Below, piece by piece: positions 12,736 through 24,868 of a DNA stretch of 64,000 bases. Source of the stretch: Corylus avellana (Eukaryota > Streptophyta > Magnoliopsida > Fagales > Betulaceae). The translations under genes were made by a program, and so were the position numbers. The notes under the pieces are model-generated. The model saw only the letters and a list, made by a program, of their open reading frames with translations, was not told the DNA's origin and did no database searches. Each line of letters opens with the position of its first letter. The first letter of the stretch is position 1. The stretch is from positions 25,811,515 through 25,875,514 of the forward strand of contig NC_081543.1 of the NCBI RefSeq assembly GCF_901000735.1, in the 5' to 3' direction.

Positions 12736-13064
12736 CTTTCTTTTTTTAGGGGTTTTCAGCATTTTGTGCATGAAAAAAGTCTTATTTAAGAACAAACGAT
12801 AAACCCCACCTACCATTTCTACCCTCCCTCTTTTAGTGACCCAACCCCTGGAGAGAGAAAGGAGGAGAGAGACAGAGATAGGGCCATTGGAGGTCTTACT
12901 CCTCAAAACTTGGAAAAGCTCTTAGGCTTAACCCAACCTCCAATCCGTAGTTTTCATGCATGTTGATTCCTATAATTTTTGTATATAATTATGCTTAGTT
13001 GTTTTTCTAATCACATAAATTAAAGTTGATATTTTTATTTTAAGAAAGTAAGATTCATGTATGG
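12475..13064. other. Intergenic region between minisatellite and X 3' LTR
   Basis: No gene is seen. It starts TGTAACACCTCAC, which resembles some LTR starts but is followed by no recognisable element, and has a run of T at about 12711-12736. The stretch from about 12620 is matched by 22257-22674 and should be host DNA flanking element X. Confidence 0.4.
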
Positions 13065-13293
13065 AAACTTGTTATACAAATATCAGCCTAAATAATAAGC
13101 CTCTAAATGTATGTTTTAACTTGCAAGTGCATAAAATCAAACAAATAGTATAGCTAGCAAATATAAGATCATTCCCACAAGGATTGAATTAATTGTGTTT
13201 AAATATTATTAATTAAATCTTCTATCTAAATGAAACAAAACTAACATATTTGAATAACCAACCAAGATTGCACTAGTGAAAGAAAATAGCAAA

Positions 13294-14250
13294 ACAGATT
13301 TGAAACTAGAATTGAAATAATGAGAAAATAAGTCAAGGCTTTGATATTCACCATTAATCATTTTCCTCAAAGCAAACAACTTGCACAATGCTACAAACGA
13401 GATTTAGATGCTCACTATTTATCAACCTAAGGGCATGGTATCTACTTCTTAAGCTATTGATTTCCTTAAGCAACAAGTTAGGTATGGTTGTCTATTCTAA
13501 CTCTTTTCATTTTCAAAGTATTTAGCATGGTATCTACTAAGTTGTACTTCAAGAAAACATAAAACGATGGAATTTGACAAACACACGAAACAGATTTGAA
13601 CATGGTATGGGTGTCTACTCTAACAGATTTGAAACTAGAATTGAAATAATGAGAAAATAAGTCAAGGCTTTGATATTCACCATTAATCATTTTCCTCAAA
13701 GCAAACAACTTGCACAATGCTACAAACGAGATTTAGATGCTCACTATTTATCAACCTAAGGGCATGGTATCTACTTCTTAAGCTATTGATTTCCTTAAGC
13801 AACAAGTTAGGTATGGTTGTCTATTCTAACTCTTTTCATTTTCAAAGTATTTAGCATGGTATCTACTAAGTTGTACTTCAAGAAAACATAAAACGATGGA
13901 ATTTGACAAACACACGAAACAGATTTGAACATGGTATGGGTGTCTACTCTAACAGATTTGAAACTAGAATTGAAATAATGAGAAAATAAGTCAAGGCTTT
14001 GATATTCACCATTAATCATTTTCCTCAAAGCAAACAACTTGCACAATGCTACAAACGAGATTTAGATGCTCACTGTTTATCAACCTAAGGGCATGGTATC
14101 TACTTCTTAAGCTATTGATTTCCTTAAGCAACAAGTTAGGTATGGGTGTCTACTCTAACTCTTTTCATTTTCAAAGTATTTAGCATGGTATCTACTAAGT
14201 TGTACTTCAAGAAAACATAAAACGATGGAATTCGACAAACACACGAAACT
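13294..14250. repeat. 329-bp tandem triplication inside the X LTR
   Basis: Repeats start at 13294, 13623 and 13952 with nearly identical sequence; the third is slightly short. Each unit contains the four-motif cluster GTATCTACT/GTGTCTACT. The homologous LTRs at 22914-23214, 49080-49400 and 57730-58050 have a single unit. Confidence 0.9.
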
Positions 14251-14718
14251 TTGAACATGGTATCTATTCTGGGTTTTCAGGTTGATTAATCCCAAGAACC
14301 CATAATTGGTTCCTTCGTCACTTAGTATAGGCACAAGACTCGGTCATCTAAATTTGCCTATATGACAATCTTCATACAACACATGTATATGGTGATTAAG
14401 CATAACACATAAGCCATATGAAGAATGAAATAAAACTTGGAAGTAATCAATTAAGCATCACAAAAATACTTTGTAACAAGGCAAATCGAAATCCTTAAGA
14501 AAACATGACTAGGGCTTCAATCGAGCCCTAAATAAAGTATTTAGTTACATATAATTTTAAAATACTTAACAATGTATAAATAAAAAGACATGAAAAAGAA
14601 AGAACTTGAATATTACGAATAAATTCTCTGCATGAAAACTCCTCATTCTTCTCTGCGGCAGTGTCTTGCGGTGCACAAGGTCTTTTTTTTTTTTTTTTTC
14701 CTGTTCTCTTGTGGCTCA

Positions 14719-15295
14719 AGGGGTGTAAATGAGACGAACTTGAGAGAGCTTTCCTTGTTTGGGCTCGACTCGTTTAAATTTTACTCAAGCTCGAGTCGAG
14801 TTCAAGGACGAGCCAAAAAATCGAGCCTGAGCTCGAGCTCATAATAAGTCGAGCCGAGCCAGAGTTGGATCTTATATTTTATTTTATTTAATTTTTTTTA
14901 TTACAAATTTAAACTTTAAGTAATCTTAAATGACTCAAGATGCCAGCTTGCATATGAGCATTTGCTTAGTCTAACTAGTTGTGTATGGAGTCTGAGTCAA
15001 TACAACAAGACACTTAGTTTTGAAGAGAGATAGTGTGTATCTTTTTATAATAAAATGATGCTATTAGAAAAAAAAAAAAAAAATCAATTTTTAATATTAA
15101 TATGAACAACTACGTGAACAACTACTAATTCGAACCTTATACGAGCTGCTCACGAGCCTAATCGAGTCGAGCTGAGCTTGCTTCGTTTAATATTCGAGCC
15201 AGTATTTATGTTCACGAAACCCTCATTTAATAATTGAATCGAGTACGAGTCAAACCCAAACTCATTTACGACGACTTTGCTCGCTTAACACCCCT
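14719..15295. mobile_element. Non-autonomous hAT-like element within the X LTR (copy 1)
   Basis: It has ends AGGGGTGTAAA and TTAACACCCCT and many subterminal GCTCGAG/CTCGAGC motifs. Homologous inserts sit at the same LTR position at 23671-24240, 48084-48637 and 58504-59090, so it entered before these LTRs diverged. No clean 8-bp target duplication could be defined. Confidence 0.6.
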
Positions 15296-15920
15296 ATGCA
15301 GCTGGCACTCCTCTAGTGGTCGTCTCTCTTCCTTTTATGAAAAGGGGAAGAGCTTTTGTTCTTTAGGTTTCTACCGCCCATGCACTCTACGATTGGGTCC
15401 CACTTTAACTCCCCCTTTCATTTATTTCTGTCCACGTATCCGTCGTTAATTGTTGCTCCTCAATCTTTCCCTTCAGCTCCTCCTTTACGTTTGCTGCAAG
15501 TCCGCCAATACTATTCTCTTTTGTTGCACTCCACAATTGGGCCCTACCTTGACTCTTCCTTTCTTTTATTTTGATTTCCACGTATGGCTTCTTGCTTTCC
15601 TCTCTTCTTGGTTTTCTTTTCTTTGTTAGAGGTCCCACGAGATATATGTATATATGAGACACGATCTCATATATAAGTCCTTGTTGCCAGCTTTCTTCTT
15701 TCTTCTATTTTTTTATTTTATTTTCTTTTACTTTTCCAATTGCTACAAATTCTATTGATTCCTAAAAAAGATGATTTCTTGTATTAATACAGTATTCCTG
15801 CTCAAGATCAATAATTGAATAGTATTCCACAATTGAATCTAAAATATATGAATTAAAATATAATATGATATGATAATGCTTATTTTAACAGGGAAAATAT
15901 GCACTTTTAAGCTATTATCA

Positions 15921-17430
15921 CACCCCAACCAGCTTGTTGCTAGTCTCTAGCAATGCAAGCGACTCAAAACAAAGCATAAGAACAAAGACTCAAGGAAAGT
16001 TTTATTTTATTTTTTCAAAGCAACAAGAATTAAAGGTCAAAACATTAATAACTACCAAAGAAATTTCACATGCCTTCAAAATCAATGTGAGTGAAAATTT
16101 TAGTCAACACAAACATTCTCTCAGTGTCCAAATAAACATGACATCAAATTTCTATCAGAAAGCATGTTTTGATTCAAGCCTTACCGGTGTTAACACTCAA
16201 CAATTGAAATCACTCTGAAATAGGTGTAACACTCTCAAGTATATGTGAGTAGAATAATGTAAGCAAAATCAAACATCTCACATATACATCAAATCAAAAA
16301 CGCTTAATCAAGATAGAACAAGTAGTCTTATGAAAGGATGCCAAAAATAATTTACACCACTCACATTGATTTGTCATGAACATGTCTGAACCATACACTC
16401 CCCAAGATCAAATAAAGACTTTTATTTGGACGTAATGTAGGTTTAACTGTTTAAGAAAAGGGAAATAGATAACAAAAAGGTGATGGTAAAAGTGAAAAGT
16501 GTTTCAAGATAATTGGAACTTCAGCTTCTTTTGTATTTTCAATCAATTTCTCTCTCCAATTTTCCTTCAATAAAGCACTCATTTCTTTTCCATAGTATAC
16601 CTTCCACCCTTGAACATCAACATTTTTTTTTTCTTCTCTTTCAATTTTTTTTTTTTTTTTGGTCATCTTCTTTTGAATCACTAATCCACCACACTGAGAT
16701 AATTTGATAAAATTCATTCTTGAAACACTTGAGAAAGGGTTTAAGAAAGAAAGTCTAATTATACCGCTCAATGGGGTGACTAGTGACAATGTATCATACA
16801 AAGAAAGTTGAGGCTCAAAATAAAGAAAAATGGCATAATCTCATTGCCCAAGGATTTGCATAGTTCTTCAATATTCATGACTTCAAAAGATTCAAGTGCA
16901 GCGTAAAATATATGATTTTTGCATTCGGCCTAATAGAAGAGTAATGCGACTAACACAACAAATTTATTTATGCACTTTCAATTGAAATATGATCTCATGA
17001 AAACTTACCCTCTACAAAGAATGATTGGCCCCAAACTCACAAGGGTTACAAATCTTTGCATTTGTTATCCTCAAGATATTCTAAGTCACGTCTATCCTTA
17101 ACAAAGAGTCATGTTTATGTGGCTACGTGCATGTGCAATAAATTGAGCATGAAGGCAGTGAAATTCTTTAACAGAAGTAGCATAATGAACTTAAAACATA
17201 AAATTCATGCTAAAGAAGGAAACATTTTGTTTTTTTGATAGAAAAATCTAAGCATAACACAACTATGTCCCCCCCAACCTAAATCAAACATTGTCCTCAA
17301 TGTGTTCATTCTTACCTCAAAAGGATGAAAATTATATTGATAACAAGTACAAGGTGTAAAAATAAGAAAGATGTTACCTGATTGAGCTTGTACCTCATGA
17401 CTGCTATCAACAAAGAATTAAGCATTAGAG
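15921..17430 (-). mobile_element. Element X 3' noncoding region, distal part (copy 1)
   Basis: It lies between the X 3' LTR and the nested Y LTR. On the minus strand it has the Athila-type motif ACATTGAGGACAATG followed by GGTTGGGGGGGG near 17255-17310, and ends in a polypurine tract directly before the LTR. There is no coding capacity; frames such as 16451-16801 are low-complexity. The proximal part is inferred to be at 51579-52041. Confidence 0.65.
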
Positions 17431-17435
17431 CACAT
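17431..17435. other. 5-bp target site duplication of element Y (CACAT), 3' side
   Basis: CACAT directly abuts the Y LTR end TGTTGTGC on the plus strand. The same pentamer abuts the Y LTR start at 51574-51578. It recurs at 26387-26391 in the second copy. Confidence 0.8.
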
Positions 17436-18322
17436 TGTTGTGCAAATTATAATTACTTGCAAGTGCACGAATTAATTGTAGTCAATGGATTGCTAATGCG
17501 AGGTCGAACTCACAAGGAATTGTGTTCTTGAAAGCAATTTTAAATCTAAATTAATTGAACCCTAATCTAGTTCCAAATTTTGAAAGATTATTGTTTGAAT
17601 GAAAAATCAAAAGCGTAAGCAATTTAATTTGAATGTAATCTAATGATGAAACACTAGGGTTTCAGAATCTGCACTCACAAATTCATAGCAACATAATTCC
17701 ATGATCTATAATATTTCCCAAAGTTCTCACATGTAAATCTTAGATTTGTTTTGCTATTGCATTAAAGAATTAATCAAAACATCTCATGTATCCATACATA
17801 ACCCAAATCACAAAAGAAATCCAATAAATAATTAAATCATTAACTGTATCCGTAAATCATAAGAAAATATCCATTTTTTTTTATCAAAACATCAATTGTA
17901 TCCAGAGAATAAATCACATGGGAATCCAATTTTTAACAAAGAAAACCAAGCAAGCAATTGTATTGAATAATATTAAACATCAAGTGTATCCTTGAATCAC
18001 ATAAGATATCCAAGATTTATTTAATCCAACTGCGTTAAAGTAAAACAATAGGGCAATTAAAGCATTAAATTGGGAAACATTACATACATGGAATGATGTG
18101 CTAATTGTAAGTGAGGCTTCATTTTTAACCTTAGTTGAAGGTTTAGCCTCTCATGTTATTGAAAGACAAAACAAAATTAATTGAATTTATAATGAAAAAT
18201 TGAGTACTTACAAATATGGAATCACAAAGTTGAGATCTAAAAGCTAGGAAACCCTAAAACTCTCTTCTTTCTCCTCTGAAATCTCAAAATTCGCAGCCTC
18301 CTTAATCTAAACTGATAATTAT

Positions 18323-18332
18323 CTATTTATAG
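18323..18332 (-). promoter_or_regulatory. TATA box of the Y LTR
   Basis: Minus-strand CTATAAATAG lies about 60 bp downstream of the CpG-rich motif block. It probably separates U3 from R. Confidence 0.55.
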
Positions 18333-18390
18333 ACCTAAAACTAGGGTTTTACAAGTTGAAATCGGATAAAACTACTGCTAGATCGGACAG

Positions 18391-18545
18391 GTGCGCTCGA
18401 GCGCACTTGAGCATCAATTCTCCTATGCGGCCCACACATGCACGTGCGATGAGCTTTGGATTATGCGCATATGCACTCGATCATAGGGCGTGGGGCTCGA
18501 TCGCAATGCGCTTGATCGTAGCATCCTGCGCTCGATCACAGGTCC
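18391..18545 (-). promoter_or_regulatory. CpG-rich GATCGAGCGCA motif array in Y U3
   Basis: It includes the perfect 16-bp palindrome GTGCGCTCGAGCGCAC at 18391-18406 and several copies of TGCGCTCGATC or close variants. Similar motifs occur in the D LTR (40919-41005) and D 3' region (39171-39278). A regulatory role is inferred. Confidence 0.5.
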
Positions 18546-18718
18546 GTTGGCTGCTTCTCCAAAGTGTGCAATTTTCATATAAATCCTGCAGCTTTCCCAT
18601 AGCAACCTACAAAGCATTAAAGACACAAAACTAACCCAAAATATCTGATAATAACACAGCTAAAGGAATAACAAAATTAAATTAAAGGGTTCAAATATGC
18701 AATATTTGGCATATATCA

Positions 18719-18734
18719 AACACCCCCAAACTTA
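18719..18734 (-). other. Polypurine tract of element Y (copy 1)
   Basis: Minus-strand TAAGTTTGGGGGTGTT lies immediately upstream of the Y 3' LTR and is the expected plus-strand DNA primer site. Confidence 0.75.
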
Positions 18735-20157
18735 ACTTTTGCTAGTCCCTTAGCCAAAAAAAAAAATGAAAAGAAAAAAAAAAACATAAATACTCTTTCG
18801 CGGGAGAGACGATTGCATTTAGCATATGCAACAAGCCTTTTAAACCCTTAGGCATCCCTAGAGGACGAGTGAAGTCTCGTGAGGGCTTAACAGGAATGAT
18901 ACCTACAAACATTGTAGCACTATGTTGTTAACAAAAAAGAATTTTCACATAAACCATGGTTCTTGTTTAATAGCAAGCTTAAAAAGACAAATACCATCAT
19001 CACAGTCAAAAGGAAATCCAAAATCCATTCACTCATAAATGGATAATTGAGACTTCATATGTTCTGAAAAGTGTAAAGTGTAATTAGCATATAAATATGA
19101 AGCTTTTAGCTAAAACTCAAGACAAATTCTATGAAATTTGTAAGAATCCCTAACAGATGAAATAACCAAGGCAAGATATGCAATTTTTTATTTTTTATTT
19201 TTTTTTTATAGGCTCTGCAATGTCTAATTCCCTTAAGCTTTCTAATTAACCCATGTAACAAGTGTTAGGCCAATGACTCCCAAGCGACTCTAAAGCCAAA
19301 TGACTTTAGGGCACTAAATGTAGAACATCCCTAAGGGTTTATTAACTCAAGTCCAAAAGGCTACAGAGCCAGACGAGCCATACCATCAATCAACTTAAAT
19401 TTCACACCTTTTGACGCAAACACTCAATGCTTAATGAGGGTAGAGATCCGGTTACTCAGTGGAAAACTCAAAATGATGAGTTTTAATTTAATTTTTTTTT
19501 TTAATCTTCCAACCTAGGGTTATTTATCAATGAGTCATCAAACAAATCTCAAAAGGAATACACTTAAGCTCAAACATCATACTTCACAAAAAACATGCTA
19601 ATGTACTCATAAAAATTTATTTCAAAACAAGTGAAATCTCTTTTACCCAAAAATATGTCAAAGGACTCAGACTCATAATAACATAATGATGTGTTCAACC
19701 CTTTAAGCAAGCCAATGAAATGCAAACCATAGTCACAGTTTAACTCAAACTTGACAACAACATAGTACAATTATTATTATTAAATTATTTTTCTTATATA
19801 TAAATAAACAAATAAGAACAACAATAAACAAACAAAGTGTTTATTTATTTTTTATAAAACTAAACAAATAAGAACAACAATAAATAGACAAAGTGTTTTT
19901 TCATACCCCTAAACTTGAATTACACATTGTCCTCAATGTAGGCAGAAAAACAATACCAAGAGGTGTAGGGAACCAAAGTGAGCAAAAAGACGACCCCCAA
20001 ACTTGCTCGTGAAAACACCCGTCCTGAAAAACACAACAATAAACAAAAATAAACATAAACAAAACAAGAGCATATGACTAAAAATAAAAGGAAAAGAGGG
20101 GTGCCTCCCATAAGTGCTAAGTTTACAGTCTTCAGCCAGACTTTTCACCGCCGATGA
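18735..20157 (-). mobile_element. Element Y 3' noncoding region (copy 1)
   Basis: No env-like reading frame is seen. Near 19906-19935 (minus strand) it carries ATTGAGGACAATG followed by AAGTTTGGGGGT, a second purine-rich signal shared with the other Athila elements here. Confidence 0.65.
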
Positions 20158-20552
20158 TTAAGTAGACAATGTAGGATATGCCAAGGGCAATTCCTTAATC
20201 TCCGGAATCTCCAGTTCCAAGAACGGCTTTAAGCGCTGACCATTGACCTTGAAAGTATTTCCATTCTTGGGATCCTCGATCTCGATGGCTCCATGAGTAG
20301 AAACTGCATGCACTATGAATGATCCAGTCCATCGGGATTTGAGCTTCCCTGGAAACAGATGCAGACGTGAGTGTTAAAGGAGGACTTTCTGACCAACTTC
20401 AAACGATCTTCTCAAAATGTTTTGGTCATGATTCTTTTTCATCTGAGCTTTGTACTACTTGGCACAGTCGTAGGCATCGTTCCTCAATTCTTCTAATTCA
20501 TCGAGCTGTAGCTTCCTTTGATCGCCAGCCATGGTGAGACTGAAATTCAGCT
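20158..20552 (-). pseudogene. Element Y integrase C-terminus, copy 1 fragment
   Basis: This matches 28327-28722 almost base for base, including the reading frame near LQLDELEELR and the terminal [13 protein letters not shown] sequence. The contig stops at the gap at 20553. The internal frame is broken, as in the second copy. Confidence 0.7.
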
Positions 20553-20652
20553 NNNNNNNNNNNNNNNNNNNNNNNNNNNNNNNNNNNNNNNNNNNNNNNN
20601 NNNNNNNNNNNNNNNNNNNNNNNNNNNNNNNNNNNNNNNNNNNNNNNNNNNN
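20553..20652. other. Assembly gap, 100 N
   Basis: Left of the gap is Y integrase; right of it is the WRKY intron. It is the seam of the direct duplication. Confidence 0.99.
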
Positions 20653-21105
20653 TTTTTCTTATTATTTTCTCATGCTCTCTTTTATAAGTGTTAGGACTAA
20701 AGAATTGTGTAAAAGGGAAAAAAAAAAATTACTTTGTCTTATATGAGAGTGATTTTTTTTTTCTTTCACCATAATTTTGTACTTTATTATTGGTTAATGA
20801 ATTTTTCGTGATTGCCTCCCTCGTGTGGACATATCTCACAGTGTGGGAACTGTATAAATTTTAGTATTTGTAGTACTTTTGATTGTTTTGTGTTATTTAT
20901 CTATTTCACAATTACTTACTGCATTATGTATAAATGAAATCAAACTAGAATATCTTAAATTATTTTATTGTAGAAATTAATGTTTTTGATGAAAAAAATT
21001 GTGTGCAGAAAGAATAAAAAATTGAGAGAGAAAAAGAGACTGATAGATAATTAAAATTGCAAATGGCTGAGTTGGTTTTTAATAGAAGATATATATGAGC
21101 AGAAC
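20653..21105 (-). other. Second copy of the WRKY intron (5' part)
   Basis: It matches about 10163-10607 with few differences. Because the contig begins inside the intron, exon 2 of this copy is not in the window. Confidence 0.75.
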
Positions 21106-21386
21106 CTGGGGTGGATGGTGTTCTTCACAGCCTTTTGTCCGTACTTCCGCCACCTGTACCCATCGTCTAGAATATCATCAGGGCTCTTTGTATGGAAGGC
21201 AATCTTTGGGGGAATAGCTTTCTTGCTCCTTCTAACTTTTCTTTTATGTCTAGTGCTGCCATTTTTGCCTCCTCCACTACTCTCATCAGCTGCTAAGGAC
21301 TCGCTCCTTTGGTTGCCAAATGTGGAGGAACCAGCAAGGAGGCTCACCCAATCAATGTCTTCTGAAGCTATTTGAGTAATTTCCAT
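21106..21386 (-). CDS. WRKY group IIc exon 1, second copy (partial)
   Basis: A 281-bp exon encodes 93 residues plus two bases, ending at the same split Arg codon as the first copy. It carries [10 protein letters not shown] and [12 protein letters not shown]. It differs from the exon at 10608-10888 by three residues (I to T, K to R, F to L in the N-terminal third) and has no disabling change. Exon 2 would lie to the left, where the contig ends, so this is either the other allele or a true truncated duplicate. Surrounding noncoding sequence is equally conserved, which favours an allele or very recent copy over selection. Confidence 0.8.
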
Positions 21387-21608
21387 GGCTCCACCTTCAC
21401 TGGGAATGCGATCGATTTCTAAGCATGCATTTTAAAGGGTAATAATAGAAAGGGTTGCAAGCATGCAAATCAGAGAAAGAGAGATTAGGTCTGCAATTTT
21501 TGTAGGAAACCCTAGCTGCAGGCTTATGCACATGATAATTAAAGCCAACTATACTTCACCTAATTCTGTTCAACTGTCCTATTACCAAAAGACATTCCCA
21601 AACGGATG

Positions 21609-21654
<46 letters not shown>

Positions 21655-22156
21655 GAAAAGCTATGTTGTAGGCTTATAGTTAAATGGCTTAAAGTAGAGG
21701 GTTATAGGTGAGGGCTAATCTAGAATCATGGTTAAGATATCAAATGTTGTTGTGGTAGTTCAGAATATGTTCATCAAATATTGGCTGACTACGTACGTAC
21801 TCTCAGTGGCTCATAATCGGTTGCTCTATACTAACGTACTAATTTAATTGCAAGAAATAAACACCAAAGTCTTCAATGAATTATAGTGTTTGTAATGAAC
21901 CCAATTCTATGTTAGGGTAAACGGTAGACCTAGAGCTAGCCCAGAAAGATGCGAGGTTTAGAGTATAGTGTATGCCCATTTTTGAGATGGTATTATGTGT
22001 ATGAGAAAAAGGGTCACAATATAAATTATTAGTAAAATAAATAATTTAATTTTAAGACTTATTTCGAGTGACATCATTAGTACCTTTGCCTTGAAAGATG
22101 CTTAACCACCATTAACCTTGCATCCCTAAAGGCTCCTCCCCCCTACCATATATATA
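21387..22156. repeat. WRKY upstream region, second copy
   Basis: It contains a shorter (CT)n(AT)n array and a single copy of the 274-bp unit that is tandemly duplicated at 11234-11790. No other gene is seen. Confidence 0.6.
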
Positions 22157-22256
22157 NNNNNNNNNNNNNNNNNNNNNNNNNNNNNNNNNNNNNNNNNNNN
22201 NNNNNNNNNNNNNNNNNNNNNNNNNNNNNNNNNNNNNNNNNNNNNNNNNNNNNNNN
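22157..22256. other. Assembly gap, 100 N
   Basis: It corresponds to about 11946-12622 in the first copy, the place of the GC-rich minisatellite. Confidence 0.99.
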
Positions 22257-22679
22257 TGTGTTTAAAAATTATTACCTTAAGATTCCTATGACCATCGGGC
22301 ACCCATCGATTGATCGAACCTCCAATTGCTTCTTCTTCTTTTTTCTTTCTTTTTTTAGGGGTTTTCAGCATTTTGTGCATGAAAAAAGTCTTTTTTTAAG
22401 AACAAACGATAAACCCCACGTCCCTTTTCTACCCTCCCTCTTTTAGTGACCCAACCCCTAGAGAGAGAAAGGAGGAGAGAGACAGAGATAGGGCCATTGG
22501 AGGTCTTACTCCTCAAAAATTGGAAAAGCTCTTAGGCTTAACCCAACCTCCAATCCTTAGTTTTCATGCATGTTGATTCCTATAATTTTTGTATATAATT
22601 ATGCTTAGTTGTTTTTCTAATCACATAAATTAAAGTTAATATTTTTATTTTAAGAAAGTAAGATTCATGTATGGAAACT

Positions 22680-24868
22680 TGTTATACAAATATCAGCCTA
22701 AATAATAAGCCTCTAAATGTATGTTTTAACTCGCAAGTGCATAAGATCAAACAAATAGTATAGCTAGCAAATACAAGATCATTCCTACGAGGATTGAATT
22801 AATTGTGTTTAAATATTATTAATTAAAGCTTCTATCTAAATTAAATGAAACAAAACAAATAACATATTTGAATAACCAACCAAGATTGCACTAATGAAAG
22901 AAAATAGCAAAACAGATTTGAAACTAGAATTGAAATAATGAGAATATAAGTCAAGGCTTTGATATTCACCACTAATCATCTTTCCTCAAAGCAAACGACT
23001 TGCACAATGCTACAAATGAGATTTAGATGCTCACTGTTTATCAACCTAAGGGCATGGTATCTAATTCTTAACCTATTGATTTTCTTAAACAACAAGTTAG
23101 GCATGAGTGTCTACTCTAACTCTTTTCATTCTCAAAGTATTTAGCATGATATCTACTAAATTATACTTCAAGAAAACATAAAACGATGGAATTCGACAAA
23201 CACACGAAACTTGAACATGGTATCTATTCTGGGTTTTCAGGTTGATTAATCCCAAGAACCCATAATTGGTTCCTTCGTCACTTAGTATAGGCACAAGACT
23301 CGGTCATCTAAATTTACCTATATAACAATCTTCATACAACACATGTATATGGTGATTAAGCATATCACACAAGCCATATGAAGAATGAAATAAAACCTGG
23401 AAGTAATCAATTAAGCATCACAAAAATAGTTTGTAACAAGGAAAATCGAAATCCTTAAGAAAACATGACTAGGGCTTCAATCGAGCCCTAAATAAAGTAT
23501 TTAGTTACATATAATTTTAAAATACTTAACAATGTATAAATAAAAAGACATGAAAAAGAAAGAACTTGAATATTAGGAATAAATTCTCTGCATGAAAACT
23601 CCTCATTCTTCTCTGCGGTAGTGTCTTGCGGCGCACAAGGTCTTTTTTTTTTGGGTTCTCTTGCGGCTCAAGGGTTGTAAACGAGACGAATTTGAGAGAA
23701 CTTTCCTTGTTTGGGCTCGACTCATTTAAATTTTATTCAAGCTCAAGTCGAGTTGAAGGACGAACCAAAAAATCGAGCCTGAGCTCGAGCTCATAATAAG
23801 TCGAGCCGAGCCGGAGCTGGATCTTATATTTTATTTTATTTTATTTTTTTATTACAAATTTAAACTTTAAGTATTCTTAAACGGCTCAAGAAGCTAGCTT
23901 GCATATGAGCATTTGCTTAGTCTGGCTAGCTGTGTATAGAGTCTGAGTCCATACAGCAAGACACTTGGTTTCGAAGAGAGAAAATATGTATCTTTTTATA
24001 ATAAAATTATGCTATTAAAAAAAAAAAAAAAAAAAAACATCAATTTTTAATATTAATATGAGCAACTACTAATTCGAACCTTATACGAGCTGCTCACGAG
24101 CATAACCGAGTCGAGTCGAGCTTGCTTCGTTTAATATTGGAGCTAGTATTTATGTTCACGAAACCTCTCATTTAATAATTGAGTCGAGTACGAGTCCAAC
24201 CCAAACTCATTCACAAGGACTTCGCCCACTTAACACCCCTACGCAATGGCACTCCTCTAGTGGTCGTCTCTCTTCCTTTTATAAAAAGGGGAAGAGCTTT
24301 TGTTCTTTAGGTTTCTACCGCCCATGCACTCTACGATTGGGTCCCACTTTAACTCCCCCTTTCATTTATTTCTGTCCACGTATCCGTCATTAATTGTTGC
24401 TCTTCAATCTTTCCCTTCAGCTCCTCCTTTACGTTTGCTGCAAGTCCACCAATACGATTCTCTTTTGTTGCACTCCACAATTGGGCCCTACCTTGACTCT
24501 TCCTTTCTTTTATTTTGATTTCCACGTATGGCTTCTTGTTTTCCTCTCTTTTTGGTTTTCTTTTCTTTGTTAGAGGTCCCACGAGATACGTGTATATATG
24601 AGACACGATCTCATATATAAGTCCTAGTTGCCAGCTTTCTTCTTTCTTCTATTTTTTTTTTTTTTTAATTTTCTTTTACTTTTCCAATTGCTACAAATTC
24701 TATTGATTCCTACAAAAGATGATTTCTTGTATTAATACATTATTCCTGCTAAAAATCAATAATTGAATAGTATTCCACAATTGAATCTAAAATATATGAA
24801 TTAAAATATAATATAGTATGATAATGCTTATTTTAATAGAAAAAATATGCACTTTTAAGCTATTATCA
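22680..24868 (-). mobile_element. 3' LTR of Athila element X, second copy (2,189 bp)
   Basis: It has the same TGATAATAGC start and GTATAACA end as 13070-15920, the same flanking AAACT (22675-22679), and the polypurine tract GGTTGGGGGAG just upstream. It has one unit of the 329-bp repeat and a hAT-like insert at 23671-24240. Confidence 0.85.
23671..24240. mobile_element. Non-autonomous hAT-like element in the X LTR (copy 2)
   Basis: It is homologous to 14719-15295, with an AGGGTTGTAAA end and a TTAACACCCCT end and CTCGAG-rich subterminal repeats. Confidence 0.55.

Larger units (their letters stand above)
13070..15920 (-). mobile_element. 3' LTR of Athila element X, first copy
   Basis: Read on the minus strand the LTR runs from TGATAATAGCTTAAAAG, just after a polypurine tract (GGTTGGGGTG), to GTATAACA, giving canonical TG...CA ends. 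It is followed by AGTTT (AAACT on plus, 13065-13069), the same pentamer that precedes the X 5' LTRs at 47124 and 59702. It is about 660 bp longer than the copy at 22680-24868, mostly from a 329-bp tandem triplication, and it contains a hAT-like insert. Confidence 0.8.
17436..18718 (-). mobile_element. 3' LTR of Athila element Y, copy 1 (1,283 bp)
   Basis: On the minus strand it begins TGATATATGCCAAATATTGC, just after a polypurine tract, and ends GCACAACA, giving TG...CA ends. It has a TATA box (CTATAAATAG, plus-strand 18323-18332) and a CpG-dense motif array upstream of it (18391-18545). The end carries the CGAGGTCGAACTCAC motif seen in many plant Gypsy LTRs. Confidence 0.85.

Noticed and set aside
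13294..14250. CRISPR-like array
   Set aside because: The three 329-bp repeats are directly adjacent with no spacers and lie within a plant LTR.
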